DNA of 64,000 nt from an uncultured Agrobacterium sp. (GTDB lineage: Bacteria > Pseudomonadota > Alphaproteobacteria > Rhizobiales > Rhizobiaceae): positions 124,001 through 188,000 of the forward strand of contig CAJYTK010000001.1 in NCBI GenBank assembly GCA_913777615.1, written 5' to 3'. Below, in pieces: positions 10,818-19,981 of this stretch. The stretch's first letter is position 1. The number at the start of each line of letters is the position of its first letter. The translations under genes were made by a program, and so were the position numbers. The notes beneath the pieces are model-generated. The model searched no databases. It worked only from the letters and a program-made list of their open reading frames with translations, and was not told the origin of the DNA.

Positions 10818-12131
10818 TCAGTCCAGCAGCGGCGACCACGCCGGGTCGGAAGCATAGGTCGGTGTCTTCACCTGCTGCTCGTTATAGCCAGTCAGATCGA
10901 TGGAAAAGAGCTGCGGGCCACCGGCGCCTGCGTTCTGGCGGAAGAACATCAGGACGCGACCATTCGGCGCCCATGTCGGGCCCTCATTGTGGAAGCCCGA
11001 CGTCAGAATGCGCTCGCCGGAGCCATCTGGCTTCATCACACCGATGGAGAACTTGCCGCCCGACTGCTTGGTAAAGGCAATCAGATCGCCACGCGGAGAC
11101 CAGACCGGCGTGGAATAAGCGCCATCGCCGAAGGAAATACGCGTCTGGCCGGAGCCGTCGGCATTCATCACATAGATCTGCTGGCGTCCGCCACGGTCGC
11201 TTTCGAACGCGATGCGCTGGCCATCCGGCGAGTAGGACGGAGCCGTATCGATCGCGCCGGTATTGGTCAGACGCGTCGTTGTACGCGAGCGCAGATCCAT
11301 CGTGTAGATATTGGCGTTGCCTTCCTGCTGAAGGCTCATGATCACCTTCTGACCATCGGGCGAGAAGCGCGGGGAGAAGGTCATGCCGGGGAAGTTGCCG
11401 ACGACTTCGCGCTGTCCGGTTTCCAGTTGCAGCAGGTAAACGCGCGGCTGGTTGCCCTCAAACGACATGTAAGTGACTTCCTGGCGGTTCGGCGAGAAGC
11501 GCGGCGTCAGAACAAGGTCGTTGCCATTGGTCAGGTTGCGAACATTGAAACCATCCTGGTCCATGATGGAAAGCTGGCGCTTGCGCTGCTGCTTCGGACC
11601 GCTTTCGGAAACGAAAACGACGCGGGTATCGAAGTAGCCCTTTTCACCAGTGACGCGCTCATAAATCGCATCGGCGATGATATGGGCGACGCGACGCCAG
11701 TTTTCCGGCTGGGTAAAGAACTGCTGACCCATCATCTGCTGGCCGGCGAAGGTATCCCACAGACGGAACTCGGCGCGAAGACGGCCATCGGCCTCCTTCG
11801 TCACGCGGCCGGTAACCAGTGCCTGCGCGTTGATGACCTTCCAGTCTTCGAAGCGTGGCGACTGGTCGGGATTGCTGATCTTCTCGATGAAGGCACTCTT
11901 GTTGATCGGCGCAAACAGCCCCGAGCGTTGCAGATCGGCTGCGACCACGGCGGAGACCTGCGCGCCGATACCGTCACCCGACATGAAATCGGTGATCGCG
12001 ATCGGCAGCGGTTGGACATTGCCTTTCGTGATGTTGAGCCGAACTTCCGCGTTGGCCGGCGTGACCGCAACGAACGACAGGATGAGGCCGGAGGCCACCA
12101 TCATCGCGCGAAGGAAAGAGAACTTGATCAT
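10818..12131 (-). CDS. tolB: Tol-Pal system beta-propeller protein TolB
   Basis: TolB is the periplasmic protein that shuttles between Pal and TolA. Its 437 residues start with a signal peptide ending in ANA (cleavage before EVRLNITKG), then the small alpha/beta domain and a six-bladed propeller made of repeats such as [20 protein letters not shown] and [16 protein letters not shown]. It follows tolA by 75 bases, in the standard tolQRAB order. Confidence 0.97.
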   Translation of the reverse strand: MIKFSFLRAMMVASGLILSFVAVTPANAEVRLNITKGNVQPLPIAITDFMSGDGIGAQVSAVVAADLQRSGLFAPINKSAFIEKISNPDQSPRFEDWKVINAQALVTGRVTKEADGRLRAEFRLWDTFAGQQMMGQQFFTQPENWRRVAHIIADAIYERVTGEKGYFDTRVVFVSESGPKQQRKRQLSIMDQDGFNVRNLTNGNDLVLTPRFSPNRQEVTYMSFEGNQPRVYLLQLETGQREVVGNFPGMTFSPRFSPDGQKVIMSLQQEGNANIYTMDLRSRTTTRLTNTGAIDTAPSYSPDGQRIAFESDRGGRQQIYVMNADGSGQTRISFGDGAYSTPVWSPRGDLIAFTKQSGGKFSIGVMKPDGSGERILTSGFHNEGPTWAPNGRVLMFFRQNAGAGGPQLFSIDLTGYNEQQVKTPTYASDPAWSPLLD

Positions 12132-12205
12132 CGAAACAAGCCTTTCAGCTTTTTATGAATTGCACTTTGATCGGAATAGGGATGTGACAGTTTCAACGTC
12201 CTGCC

Positions 12206-13390
12206 TCACACACCGAAATCGTCCGGCGTGAATGTCAGCAACAACGTGTTCCATCCTTTTTCACCATCGTATTTATCCGCTGGGAGATTGGTAAATGGCG
12301 CGGATCTCATGACAGCGCGGACCGCACTGCCCTCCACCGCACGGCGCGTGCCTTCCGGCCCGCCGGTTGCGGAAACCTCAGGCCGCCCGACAATCGCGCC
12401 CGACCGATCGAGCTGGACACGCACTTCGACGACCACCTGCGCGACATCCGTCAGACCGGCGACCATCGACCAGTTCTTGGAAATCTGCCCGCGAAGGGCA
12501 TCCATCTCGCTGGCACTCAAACCCGTGCCGATCGTCTTCTTGCCGCCAAGCGCCGCCGTCTGGGTTGAGCGCTTCGCGCCGCCGCCGGATGGCGCCTGCT
12601 TGTTGAGAAGCGCTGAAATCTCGTCGGCGTTGAATTCGCTCTGCTGAGTTGCGGCAGCTTTGGCGGTTTCCTGCTTGCGATCAGCCACCTTCTTGTCAGA
12701 AGGCTTTTCATTGGCCTTGGCCTGATCGCTCTTCTTCTCGGTGGGTTTTTCCGCAGGCTTCTGCTCAGCCGGTTTCTGGGCCTCGGGCTTTGGCGGCTCG
12801 GGCTTCTGTTCCGGCGGCTGCGGGCGCGCATTCGGGCGCGGCACATTCTGCGGCACGGCAATTTCCGCCGGTTCCTGGCTCTGCGGTGGCGGCTCTTCAG
12901 CCTTTTGTTCGGCTGGCTTTGGCTCGGCAGGCTTCGGCGGTGGCGTGATTTCCGGTTTTGGCATGGGAAGTGCCGCCATCTCCTGCGGCTTCGGCGCGGT
13001 CTCTTCCTTTACGATGTCCTTGACGTCGTTCGGGTTGGTATCGACGACCGGCGCCGGTTGCTCCTGCTTGGGCGGAGCGGCGGCAGCGACATTGTTGTTC
13101 GGCTTTTCAGTCGGCGTGGGCGGCGCATCGAGATCGGCGCTGTTGTTGCCGATATTTTGCGCGTTAGGTACGGTGTCAGGACGCGTGGTCGGCACCGGCG
13201 CGGATTTCTCCGCCTTCGGCGCCTTCTTGTCACCCTGTTGAATCTGCGTCATTTCCTCGACGGACACGAGTTCTACAGGCATCGACTCGGCCTGAGACAC
13301 CTCGAGCGGTGCCGGCGAGCCCAGGGACACAAGGGCAAAGGCCAGCAGCGAGGCGTGCACAATCGCAGATGTGGTGATGCTGCCCTTCAT
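12206..13390 (-). CDS. tolA: Cell envelope integrity protein TolA
   Basis: TolA is the inner-membrane protein that carries proton-motive energy from TolQR across the periplasm to TolB-Pal. The 394-residue chain has one N-terminal membrane helix (ITTSAIVHASLLAFALVSL), a very long Pro/Lys/Glu/Ala-rich spanning region (about residues 45-280) and a C-terminal TonB/TolA-type domain (VEVRVQLDRSGAIVG). The ATG at 13390 lies nine bases after the tolR stop; a TTG at 13402 overlapping that stop is the other option but is less like the family N-terminus MKGSI. The spanning region is poor in the Ala-Lys coil of enterobacterial TolA and rich in proline, as in other rhizobia. Confidence 0.93.
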   Translation of the reverse strand: MKGSITTSAIVHASLLAFALVSLGSPAPLEVSQAESMPVELVSVEEMTQIQQGDKKAPKAEKSAPVPTTRPDTVPNAQNIGNNSADLDAPPTPTEKPNNNVAAAAPPKQEQPAPVVDTNPNDVKDIVKEETAPKPQEMAALPMPKPEITPPPKPAEPKPAEQKAEEPPPQSQEPAEIAVPQNVPRPNARPQPPEQKPEPPKPEAQKPAEQKPAEKPTEKKSDQAKANEKPSDKKVADRKQETAKAAATQQSEFNADEISALLNKQAPSGGGAKRSTQTAALGGKKTIGTGLSASEMDALRGQISKNWSMVAGLTDVAQVVVEVRVQLDRSGAIVGRPEVSATGGPEGTRRAVEGSAVRAVMRSAPFTNLPADKYDGEKGWNTLLLTFTPDDFGV

Positions 13391-13398
13391 CGCGGTCG

Positions 13399-13860
13399 TC
13401 AATTATCCTGTTTCTGTTGCGTTACGAGGCCGATATTCTTGAAGCCGGCACCCTGGATACGTGCCATCACATCCGCGACAACGCCGTAGGCGGCGACAGA
13501 ATCGGCACGCACGAAGACGCGCTCATTGTATCCGGTGGTGGCAATCGCCTTCAGCTTGTCGGCCACTTCCGCCGCTTCGATCGGCGTTTCCTGCAAATGG
13601 ATCTGGCCATTGGCATTGACCGAAATGGTGATCGGCTGCGTTTCCGAATTGAGAGCAGACGCAGAGGTCTGCGGCAGATCGACCGGAACGCCGACCGTCA
13701 TCATCGGTGCTGCCACCATGAAGATGATCAGCAGCACGAGCATGACGTCCACGAGCGGTGTCACGTTGATTTCGCTGATCGCACCGCCGCCACGGCGACC
13801 GCGTCCACGGCCGCGACGACCACCCGAACCACCACCGCTTCCGCCTGCTGACATACCCAT
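13399..13860 (-). CDS. tolR: Proton-channel subunit TolR (ExbD/TolR family)
   Basis: TolR forms the proton channel of the Tol motor with TolQ. The 153-residue protein begins with a Gly/Arg-rich cytoplasmic tail (residues 1-27), then INVTPLVDVMLVLLIIFMV with the proton-carrying Asp38, and a periplasmic domain. GGAG lies nine bases before the ATG at 13860. It is tightly spaced with tolQ (34 bases) and tolA (8 bases). Confidence 0.96.
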   Translation of the reverse strand: MGMSAGGSGGGSGGRRGRGRGRRGGGAISEINVTPLVDVMLVLLIIFMVAAPMMTVGVPVDLPQTSASALNSETQPITISVNANGQIHLQETPIEAAEVADKLKAIATTGYNERVFVRADSVAAYGVVADVMARIQGAGFKNIGLVTQQKQDN

Positions 13861-13894
13861 CGCGTTTTACTCCACTGGCTTTCGGCGTTGCGTC

Positions 13895-14614
13895 TTACTG
13901 CGCGGCCTGACGCGTCTGCAGCTTCTCGTCGATCTGGCGAGACAGGATCGCGGAAAACTCGTCGGCAAAACCTTCCATCCGTGCGGAAAGCTTGTGCGCA
14001 TCGCCCATAAACTTGTTATAGGCCATGACGGCCGGAATAGCGGCCACGAGGCCGATCGCCGTTGCCAGAAGCGCTTCGGCAATACCGGGCGCGACGACCG
14101 CAAGGTTGGTAGATTTCGAACCGGCAATTGCCTGGAACGAGGTCATGATACCGACGACCGTACCGAAAAGACCGATGAACGGACCCGCAGAACCGATCGT
14201 TGCCAGCGAGCCGAGACGCGCCTCGAACTGCTCAGCTTCGCGTGCCATCGTCACATCCATGGCCCTATCGATACGCATCTGCAGACCGATCGGCGAACGC
14301 GCGCCGCGCTCGAAGGACTTCTTCCATTCGCGCATGGCGGCCACGAAGATTGCCGCGAGACCGCCATTCTGGCGCTCGGCCAGCGTGCGATACAGCTCTT
14401 CAAGCGACTGGCCGGACCAGAACACCTGTTCGAACTGATCGAACTGACGTCGTGCCTTGGTGAAGCTCATATATTTGTCGATGACGATGGCCCACGTCCA
14501 AACCGAGGCGGCCAGGAGGCCGATCATCACCAGCTTGACGATGAGTCCAGCCTGCATGAACAGCGCCCAAAGACTCACATCATGCGTTGCCGCTGCCAAA
14601 CCTGCCTGTTCCAT
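13895..14614 (-). CDS. tolQ: Proton-channel subunit TolQ
   Basis: TolQ is the multi-helix stator of the Tol motor. The 239-residue protein has a helix near residues 20-42, a cytoplasmic loop, and two further helices around GSAGPFIGLFGTVVGIMTSF and ATAIGLVAAIPAVMAYN, the conserved ExbB/TolQ pore region. I chose the ATG at 14614, which has GGA six bases upstream; the reading frame further upstream would need a TTG. It is the first gene of the tolQRAB run. Confidence 0.95.
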   Translation of the reverse strand: MEQAGLAAATHDVSLWALFMQAGLIVKLVMIGLLAASVWTWAIVIDKYMSFTKARRQFDQFEQVFWSGQSLEELYRTLAERQNGGLAAIFVAAMREWKKSFERGARSPIGLQMRIDRAMDVTMAREAEQFEARLGSLATIGSAGPFIGLFGTVVGIMTSFQAIAGSKSTNLAVVAPGIAEALLATAIGLVAAIPAVMAYNKFMGDAHKLSARMEGFADEFSAILSRQIDEKLQTRQAAQ

Positions 14615-14878
14615 AAATATTCCAATCCCCGAATCCAAACGCCCGGTGCATGACCGGGCGATTCAAACACGCATCAATGCGTTAAGCGTCGCGGTTAAGA
14701 TCCGCCAGCCCGTCGCCTTTGCCCCGATAACTGCCAGTACGCCTTACTCGCCGCTAAATTTGGTAAAAGGAAGGCGTATAACCCACAAATACCGGGCGTT
14801 TCAGTAAGACTACATTATGGTTAAGGGAGTGTTACGAAACATGGGGCCAAGAGCGGGTTTTCTGTCCCGCGCTCCGGT

Positions 14879-15319
14879 TTACTTCAAAAACTTCTCCGCA
14901 ATGGTGTCCGGAAGGCGTCTTGGTCTTCCTTTGCCATTGATGACGGCGATGATCACTTTTGCCGCGATCAGCATGGTCTCGCCACGGCGGATTTCCTGGT
15001 TCAGTATCATTTTCGCCCCACCCGCCTTTTCGGTGATGGTAGTGATGGTCAGCACATCATCCATCCGTGCCGGGCTTTTGAAGTCGATCTCCATACGATG
15101 AACCACGAAGACCAGTCCTTCCTCATCCGCCGTCAAAAGCGCACTCTGCTCGCAACCGAGGCAGCGCAGATAATCGGTGCGTCCGCGCTCGAGGAAATGC
15201 AGATAGCGGGCGTGATAGACGAGACCGGAGAAATCCGTGTCCTCGTAATAGACCCGCTGCACCAGCCGATGGCCGTGTTCGATCAATTCTCCTGATAGGG
15301 AAACGGTAATGTCAGTCAT
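14879..15319 (-). CDS. ybgC: Tol-Pal-associated acyl-CoA thioesterase YbgC
   Basis: YbgC is a hotdog-fold thioesterase acting on acyl-CoA or acyl-ACP, encoded with tol-pal in most proteobacteria. The 146-residue protein has the family signature YYEDTDFSGLVYHARYLHFL, in which Asp29 corresponds to the catalytic Asp18 of the E. coli enzyme. Its ATG overlaps the stop of the upstream NUDIX gene (ATGA), so it is translated as part of the NUDIX-NUDIX-ybgC unit; tolQ starts 264 bases further on. Confidence 0.95.
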   Translation of the reverse strand: MTDITVSLSGELIEHGHRLVQRVYYEDTDFSGLVYHARYLHFLERGRTDYLRCLGCEQSALLTADEEGLVFVVHRMEIDFKSPARMDDVLTITTITEKAGGAKMILNQEIRRGETMLIAAKVIIAVINGKGRPRRLPDTIAEKFLK

Positions 15320-15840
15320 TCTTGAGTCCTGGGTTGATTGCCTTCACGCACGATCACATGCTGATGTCGCGTGGGCAGAGTCTCGATGCTGTCGGCAATG
15401 AAGACGGGTCGCAGATCGTTCTGTCTCAGGGCCTTGGCCGTTGCCGGCAACCAGCAGAATTCCACCTCGGCCTCGCCATCGGCGACGCGGTGAATGATAT
15501 CGCTCTCACGAAATGGGAAGGATTCATCGAGACGGATCTGATAATAAAAGGCCATTTCATGCGCCTGATAATCGCCGTAGGCGAAGAAGTTCTCCGCCGA
15601 CCAGACGAGGCGTTCGATACTCGCCTTCACGTGAAGCTCTTCTTCAATCTCGCGCAGGATTGTCTCTTCCGTGCTTTCGCCGATTTCGGCCCGCCCACCC
15701 GGTAGCGACCAGTAACGGTCGGTCACACTGCGGTTCACCAGAAGATAGCCTTGGTGAAAGATCAGCGCAGCCACGCGAAAACTGAAGAGCTGCGGCTTGT
15801 GGTCCAGCCGGATCATATGGCGCGATTGGGAAGTGCTCAT
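15316..15840 (-). CDS. NUDIX hydrolase (first of a tandem pair)
   Basis: This 174-residue NUDIX protein should hydrolyse a nucleoside-diphosphate-linked substrate that cannot be named from sequence. The NUDIX box is complete: GGRAEIGESTEETILREIEEE. The start at 15840 is fixed by the ATGA overlap with the upstream NUDIX gene and its own stop overlaps ybgC in the same way. It resembles its neighbour along its whole length (FxVA..F....LV.R....YW..PGGRAE.GE..EET..RE), so the two arose by tandem duplication. Confidence 0.9.
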   Translation of the reverse strand: MSTSQSRHMIRLDHKPQLFSFRVAALIFHQGYLLVNRSVTDRYWSLPGGRAEIGESTEETILREIEEELHVKASIERLVWSAENFFAYGDYQAHEMAFYYQIRLDESFPFRESDIIHRVADGEAEVEFCWLPATAKALRQNDLRPVFIADSIETLPTRHQHVIVREGNQPRTQE

Positions 15841-16349
15841 TTGTCGTCCAGATTGCCGTCGTCCCACACCACATGGCGGGTGGATGGGGGCAAGTTTTCG
15901 ATCTCTCCGGCAATGAAATAGGGCGGGATGTCGAGTGCCGTCAACGCCTCTGTCGTAGCCTTCGCCCAGCGAAACTCCAGCGCATTCTTGCCGTCCTGGA
16001 CGCGGTGGATGATCTTCTCCTCATCGAAGGGAAAGCTCGCAGGCAGATCCATCAAATAATAGAAGCCAAGCTCGTGCCAGTCCCGACCCTCGTAATGAAA
16101 GAAGTTCTCCACCACCCAGAGAAGCCGCCCGACCGAAACCTCGGCACCCAGTTCTTCCACCATCTCGCGCGCCAGCGTCTCTTCCGATCGCTCGCCCATT
16201 TCCGCCCTTCCGCCCGGAAAGGTCCAGAATTTTTCGTGGGTGGCGCGGTGGACCAGCACATGGCTGTTGCGAAAGGCGATACCGGCAACGCGCATCTGAA
16301 AGAGGCGCTTCGGCTTGAATTTTATACGAATACGGGTGTCTTCAACCAT
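15837..16349 (-). CDS. NUDIX hydrolase (second of a tandem pair)
   Basis: This 170-residue protein is a paralogue of the next gene downstream. The NUDIX box is GGRAEMGERSEETLAREMVEE, with all catalytic Glu residues in place. Shared blocks outside the box (ENFF.Y...HE..FYY...L..SFPF, IIHRV.DG) show that both copies keep the same fold. It starts 15 bases after the DinB-like gene ends, so the DinB-NUDIX-NUDIX-ybgC genes are probably one transcript. Confidence 0.9.
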   Translation of the reverse strand: MVEDTRIRIKFKPKRLFQMRVAGIAFRNSHVLVHRATHEKFWTFPGGRAEMGERSEETLAREMVEELGAEVSVGRLLWVVENFFHYEGRDWHELGFYYLMDLPASFPFDEEKIIHRVQDGKNALEFRWAKATTEALTALDIPPYFIAGEIENLPPSTRHVVWDDGNLDDK

Positions 16350-16364
16350 CAGGCATCCAATAAA

Positions 16365-16931
16365 TTAAACAGGAAACATCAAATCAGTTTCCGTCCATCC
16401 TAATGCCTGCAATTCGGTTTTGCGAACAGGAGCATCGTCTCCAACGAGAAATTCATCGAGCTGTGGGGGCTTAAGCCGAGTGCCGGACAGCATTGCATGA
16501 ACCTGGCCGCGATGATGCGTCTGGTGCTGGAAGAGATGGGAGAGAATATCGTCGCAACGATCCTGCTGCACCCGCGCACCGCGATAAACGTGAACCGTTG
16601 CGAAGAGCATCTCTCCGTCCAGACCATCGACGAAGGATATCAAATCCATATCGAGGGCAGCTTGCACCTGCGCCAATGTCTCCATATCGGTGTAGGGCTC
16701 GCTGACGTCGAAGACCTTGGGACCCAACGAGCCGCCCTTCATCGCATCGAGATAGAACATGTCCACCAGATAGATGTGATTGAGGGTCTCACGGATCGTC
16801 GGAAAGAAGCTGGTGCGTGGAGCGACCAGTTCCTCTGCCGTCAGTTGCAGGCACGCTTGGTGCAGGCGAAGATTGGCAAGCCTGTTGTTGCGCGCCAGCT
16901 TTTTGAAAACCCGTGTCGGATCATACGTCAT
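16365..16931 (-). CDS. DinB family protein
   Basis: The 188-residue protein belongs to the DinB/YfiT four-helix family of putative metal-dependent enzymes, several of which are thiol transferases or damage-inducible. The metal-binding histidines are visible in TLNHIYLVD and in HQTHHRGQVHAML. No SOS box was recognised in front. It is the first gene of a run leading into ybgC. The substrate is unknown. Confidence 0.85.
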   Translation of the reverse strand: MTYDPTRVFKKLARNNRLANLRLHQACLQLTAEELVAPRTSFFPTIRETLNHIYLVDMFYLDAMKGGSLGPKVFDVSEPYTDMETLAQVQAALDMDLISFVDGLDGEMLFATVHVYRGARVQQDRCDDILSHLFQHQTHHRGQVHAMLSGTRLKPPQLDEFLVGDDAPVRKTELQALGWTETDLMFPV

Positions 16932-17017
16932 CTCGTCACTCCTCTCGCATATAAGTCATGAAGCCCGACGCGATCAGCGCATCGGCCTCCATTTGACGAG
17001 CGACGGCGATCTGCGAC

Positions 17018-17236
17018 TCAACTCGCCTTATCAAGCTCCGAATGGCTCTTCAGTACTTTGCCGCCATCGTCCTGCTCGATCAGATAGGCCGGCTCGTCCT
17101 TGCTTGCCTTGCGCTTGATCGTCGAGCCGTCGATCTTGCGCTCGACATCCTCGGTGAAGCTCTCGGCCACCTTGCCCTCGCCCTTGCCATTGCCCCACTT
17201 CCAGCTGACCTTGGTGCCTTTGCGATACGTCGTCAT
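17018..17236 (-). CDS. DUF2945 / hypervirulence-associated TUDOR-domain protein
   Basis: This 72-residue protein matches the small family with KGTKVSWKWGNGKGEGKVAE at the N-terminus, a single TUDOR-like beta-barrel. It is highly charged and has no signal peptide. The molecular role of the family is unknown. It stands between the phosphoesterase gene and the DinB-like gene on the same strand. Confidence 0.85.
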   Translation of the reverse strand: MTTYRKGTKVSWKWGNGKGEGKVAESFTEDVERKIDGSTIKRKASKDEPAYLIEQDDGGKVLKSHSELDKAS

Positions 17237-17290
17237 GCAGCTTCTCCCATTGAAAGAACGGGAAAGGGCGGTGGTGGCGGTCTGGTTCCG

Positions 17291-18184
17291 TCAGCCGACG
17301 AGATCGATCACCACGATTTCCGGTGGTGACAGGAAGCGGATCGGCGCGCCCGAACAACCAAGACCGCCAGACACGATCAGATGACGACTGTTTTCCACCT
17401 TGTGACCATAGGCATAACGTTCGCCGTAAATGGAGGGAACGACGGGCCGCCAACCGAACAGATTGACCTGCCCGCCATGGGTATGGCCGGACAATGTCAG
17501 AGACACACGCTCCGGCACTGTCGGGAAAATATCCGGCTCATGCGCCATCATAATGATCGGCGCATCATCGGTAACCTGCTCCAGCGTCCCGGGAAGATCG
17601 TCAAGGCCCGCGACCTCGCCGCGTTCGCGATAGGCCCACTGATCCTCAAGTCCGGCAATCCAGAAGGGATGCTCCTCGGATCCGGTGCGGATAGCGGTGT
17701 TGGAATGGACGGTTATGCCGACGGCCCGCAACGCCCGGTGCGAAACCGTTTCCTTCAGCCGAAGCCTCTGCGCCTCAGGGTCCTGCGCCCAGTCGTGATT
17801 GCCGCACACGGCGTGTACGCCATAGGGTGCCCGCAAGGCAGACAACGCGTTGGCCCATTGCGCTGGCGGGACGATATCTGTGATGAAGCGCTGCATGCCG
17901 GTGACATAGTCCCCAAGCAGCAGGATGATATCGCCGCCAAGCGTATTGGCATGGTTGCAAATGCGAGAGATCCGCTCTGGCGACATCCATGGTTCGCAGG
18001 CATGCAGATCGGCGATCACGACAATACGCAGGCTTTGCCCCGTCGGCCAATTCGGCGGCGTGATGCGGTAGCGTGTGGTCGCAAGCCGCAACAGTGGCTC
18101 TACCCCACCTGCGTAAGCTCCAAGCGAAAAGAAGCCAGCGCTGGCAGTCGCGGCCATTTTAAGAAGCGCACGGCGCGTGATCAA
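17291..18184 (-). CDS. Tat-exported metallophosphoesterase
   Basis: The 297-residue protein carries calcineurin-type phosphoesterase motifs in order: DLHACEPW (normally DxH), GDYV, GNHDW, and the C-terminal HTHGGQ. It begins with a twin-arginine signal (TRRALLKMAATASAG), so it should be folded in the cytoplasm and exported to the periplasm or its membrane. The start is TTG at 18184, needed to keep the twin arginines; it lies two bases after the ruvB stop. The substrate is unknown; related proteins act on phosphodiesters or lipid intermediates. Confidence 0.88.
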   Translation of the reverse strand: MITRRALLKMAATASAGFFSLGAYAGGVEPLLRLATTRYRITPPNWPTGQSLRIVVIADLHACEPWMSPERISRICNHANTLGGDIILLLGDYVTGMQRFITDIVPPAQWANALSALRAPYGVHAVCGNHDWAQDPEAQRLRLKETVSHRALRAVGITVHSNTAIRTGSEEHPFWIAGLEDQWAYRERGEVAGLDDLPGTLEQVTDDAPIIMMAHEPDIFPTVPERVSLTLSGHTHGGQVNLFGWRPVVPSIYGERYAYGHKVENSRHLIVSGGLGCSGAPIRFLSPPEIVVIDLVG

Positions 18185-18186
18185 AT

Positions 18187-19227
18187 TTACTCGTCCTCGA
18201 GAGAAAGGCGAAACTGCGCCGCTTCGAGATCCTTAGGCGGCTGCATACCGAGATGCTTCCACGCCGTCGCGGTCAAAATACGGCCACGCGGTGTTCTCTG
18301 AATAAATCCCTGCTGAATCATATAGGGCTCGATGATATCCTCGATCGCATCGCGCGGCTCCGAAAGCCCAGCAGCAATCGTCTCGATGCCCACCGGCCCG
18401 CCGCCGAAATTCACTGCGATCATCGTCAGATAGCGCATGTCCAGCTGATCGAGACCCATATTATCCACCAGAAGCCGCGTCAGAGCCTGATCGGCAATCT
18501 CCCGTGTCACAGCTTCGGCGCGGGCCACTTCGGCAAAGTCGCGCACGCGGCGCAACAAGCGCCCGGCAATACGCGGCGTTCCACGCGCGCGCCGCGCAAC
18601 TTCGCGCGCACCCTCATCCGTCATCGGCAGCCCCATCAACCGCGCACCGCGTCGCACGATCAGTTCAAGCTCATCCACCGTGTAAAAAGACAGGCGCACC
18701 GGAATGCCGAAACGGTCGCGAAGCGGGGTGGTCAAAAGACCAAGGCGTGTGGTGGCGGCAACGAGGGTAAACTTGGACAGATCGATCTTCACCGAGCGCG
18801 CCGCCGGACCCTCTCCGATGATCAGGTCCAGCTGAAAGTCTTCCATGGCGGGATAGAGGATTTCCTCCACCGCCGGGCTCAGCCGATGGATTTCGTCGAT
18901 GAACAGAACGTCACGCTCTTCAAGGTTCGTCAGCAGCGCGGCGAGATCGCCAGCTTTCGCGATGACAGGACCGGAGGTGGACTTGAAGTTGACGCCAAGC
19001 TCCTTCGCCATGATCTGCGCCAGCGTCGTCTTGCCAAGACCGGGCGGGCCGACGAAGAGCACATGGTCCAGCGCCTCGCCACGGTTCTTCGCCGCTTCGA
19101 TGAAGATCTTCAGATTGGCGCGCGCCTCCGCCTGGCCGGTAAAATCATCCAGCGTCTGCGGGCGCAGCGTGGTGTCGATATCCTCGCCGCGTTTCTCAGA
19201 AGAAATCAGCCGTGCAGCCTCACTCAT
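18187..19227 (-). CDS. ruvB: Holliday junction branch migration ATPase RuvB
   Basis: RuvB is the hexameric AAA+ motor that drives branch migration with RuvA. The 346-residue protein has Walker A GPPGLGKT at 60-67, Walker [10 protein letters not shown], the sensor region [18 protein letters not shown], and a C-terminal winged helix. The start at 19227 gives [16 protein letters not shown] and overlaps the stop of the PIN-domain gene (ATGA), so its translation is coupled to a toxin gene rather than to ruvA. Confidence 0.97.
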   Translation of the reverse strand: MSEAARLISSEKRGEDIDTTLRPQTLDDFTGQAEARANLKIFIEAAKNRGEALDHVLFVGPPGLGKTTLAQIMAKELGVNFKSTSGPVIAKAGDLAALLTNLEERDVLFIDEIHRLSPAVEEILYPAMEDFQLDLIIGEGPAARSVKIDLSKFTLVAATTRLGLLTTPLRDRFGIPVRLSFYTVDELELIVRRGARLMGLPMTDEGAREVARRARGTPRIAGRLLRRVRDFAEVARAEAVTREIADQALTRLLVDNMGLDQLDMRYLTMIAVNFGGGPVGIETIAAGLSEPRDAIEDIIEPYMIQQGFIQRTPRGRILTATAWKHLGMQPPKDLEAAQFRLSLEDE

Positions 19228-19628
19228 GTCAAAAGTTCCATTCCAGGTATTTTCCGCGCTGTCTTGATGTCGAAGGTGTAAATGGTTTTGCAGCCTTCGC
19301 CGAGCGACTGACACGCGATAAGCGCGTCCGTGAAGTCGGCATTATGGCGCTCAACCAGACGGACGGCTTTGACGACCTTATCGTGTCCTTCAACGACCAA
19401 ACCCCTTGTGTGCAGCAACTTGCGAATGGCCAAGCTGATCTGTCGTCGATCGAAACCGTATTGTGACTTCAAAGCCCAACTGAGCTCGATCAGAGTGAGA
19501 AGCGTTACGAAGACAGTGTAGTCGCGGCCAATCCCTGCTCCGAAACGCAGTGCTGCTTCCCGTTGGTCTGGTTCATCATCAACGAAAAGACGAAGAACGA
19601 CGTTCGTATCCACGCCATACACTATCAT
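19224..19628 (-). CDS. vapC: PIN-domain ribonuclease, toxin of a VapBC-type pair
   Basis: This 134-residue PIN domain should be a magnesium-dependent RNase that is held inactive by the preceding AbrB-type antitoxin. The acidic residues expected of the active site are present: Asp7 (GVDTNVV), Glu48 (LIELSW), Asp101 (DFTDALIA) and Asp120 (TFD). It overlaps the antitoxin upstream and ruvB downstream, each by the four bases ATGA. The RNA target cannot be predicted. The gene symbol reflects the family, not a proven function. Confidence 0.88.
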   Translation of the reverse strand: MIVYGVDTNVVLRLFVDDEPDQREAALRFGAGIGRDYTVFVTLLTLIELSWALKSQYGFDRRQISLAIRKLLHTRGLVVEGHDKVVKAVRLVERHNADFTDALIACQSLGEGCKTIYTFDIKTARKIPGMELLT

Positions 19629-19906
19629 GCAGCGGCATCCGCCTGATCATCATCGGTATCGACGACGCTATGGCCTGCAGCCTTGCTGACGGTCTCGTCT
19701 ATTTCTTCCAAGGTGGCACGGCCCTTGGGAGGCTTACCTAAAAGGCCAGCGAGATCATTGAAATCAATATTCTTTGGCGTCAGCACCACTTCGCCATCAA
19801 TGATGGAGTAGACGACCTGATCACCGGGGCGAAGGTTGAGCGCTTCACGCATGTCTTTAGGCAACGTTACCTGCCCCTTTGACGAAACAACGACTTCCCA
19901 TCCCAT
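19625..19906 (-). CDS. AbrB/MazE-type antitoxin
   Basis: The 93-residue protein has an N-terminal SpoVT-AbrB swapped-hairpin DNA-binding domain (WEVVVSSKGQVTLPKDMREAL, GDQVVYSIIDGEVVLTPK) and an acidic C-terminal tail that would wrap the toxin. The ATG at 19906 has CGGG eight bases upstream; a GTG at 19915 is possible. The palindrome at 19936-19963 directly upstream is a likely autoregulatory operator. The pair splits ruvA from ruvB. Confidence 0.88.
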   Translation of the reverse strand: MGWEVVVSSKGQVTLPKDMREALNLRPGDQVVYSIIDGEVVLTPKNIDFNDLAGLLGKPPKGRATLEEIDETVSKAAGHSVVDTDDDQADAAA

Positions 19907-19935
19907 GATACGCACCCGTAAGAAAAAACATCATA

Positions 19936-19963
19936 TGGCGGAAATATTATCATTCATCCGCCA
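19936..19963 (-). promoter_or_regulatory. Palindromic operator/promoter of the toxin-antitoxin pair
   Basis: The arms TGGCGGA and TCCGCCA flank a 14-base AT-only-like spacer (one C pair) that contains GATAAT-like -10 elements on the minus strand. It lies 30 bases before the antitoxin ATG and about 20 bases after the ruvA stop. Location, symmetry and AT-rich core fit an autoregulated toxin-antitoxin promoter; a role as ruvA terminator is less likely because no T run follows. Confidence 0.5.
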
Positions 19964-19981
19964 AAAATACAAATATCAGAT

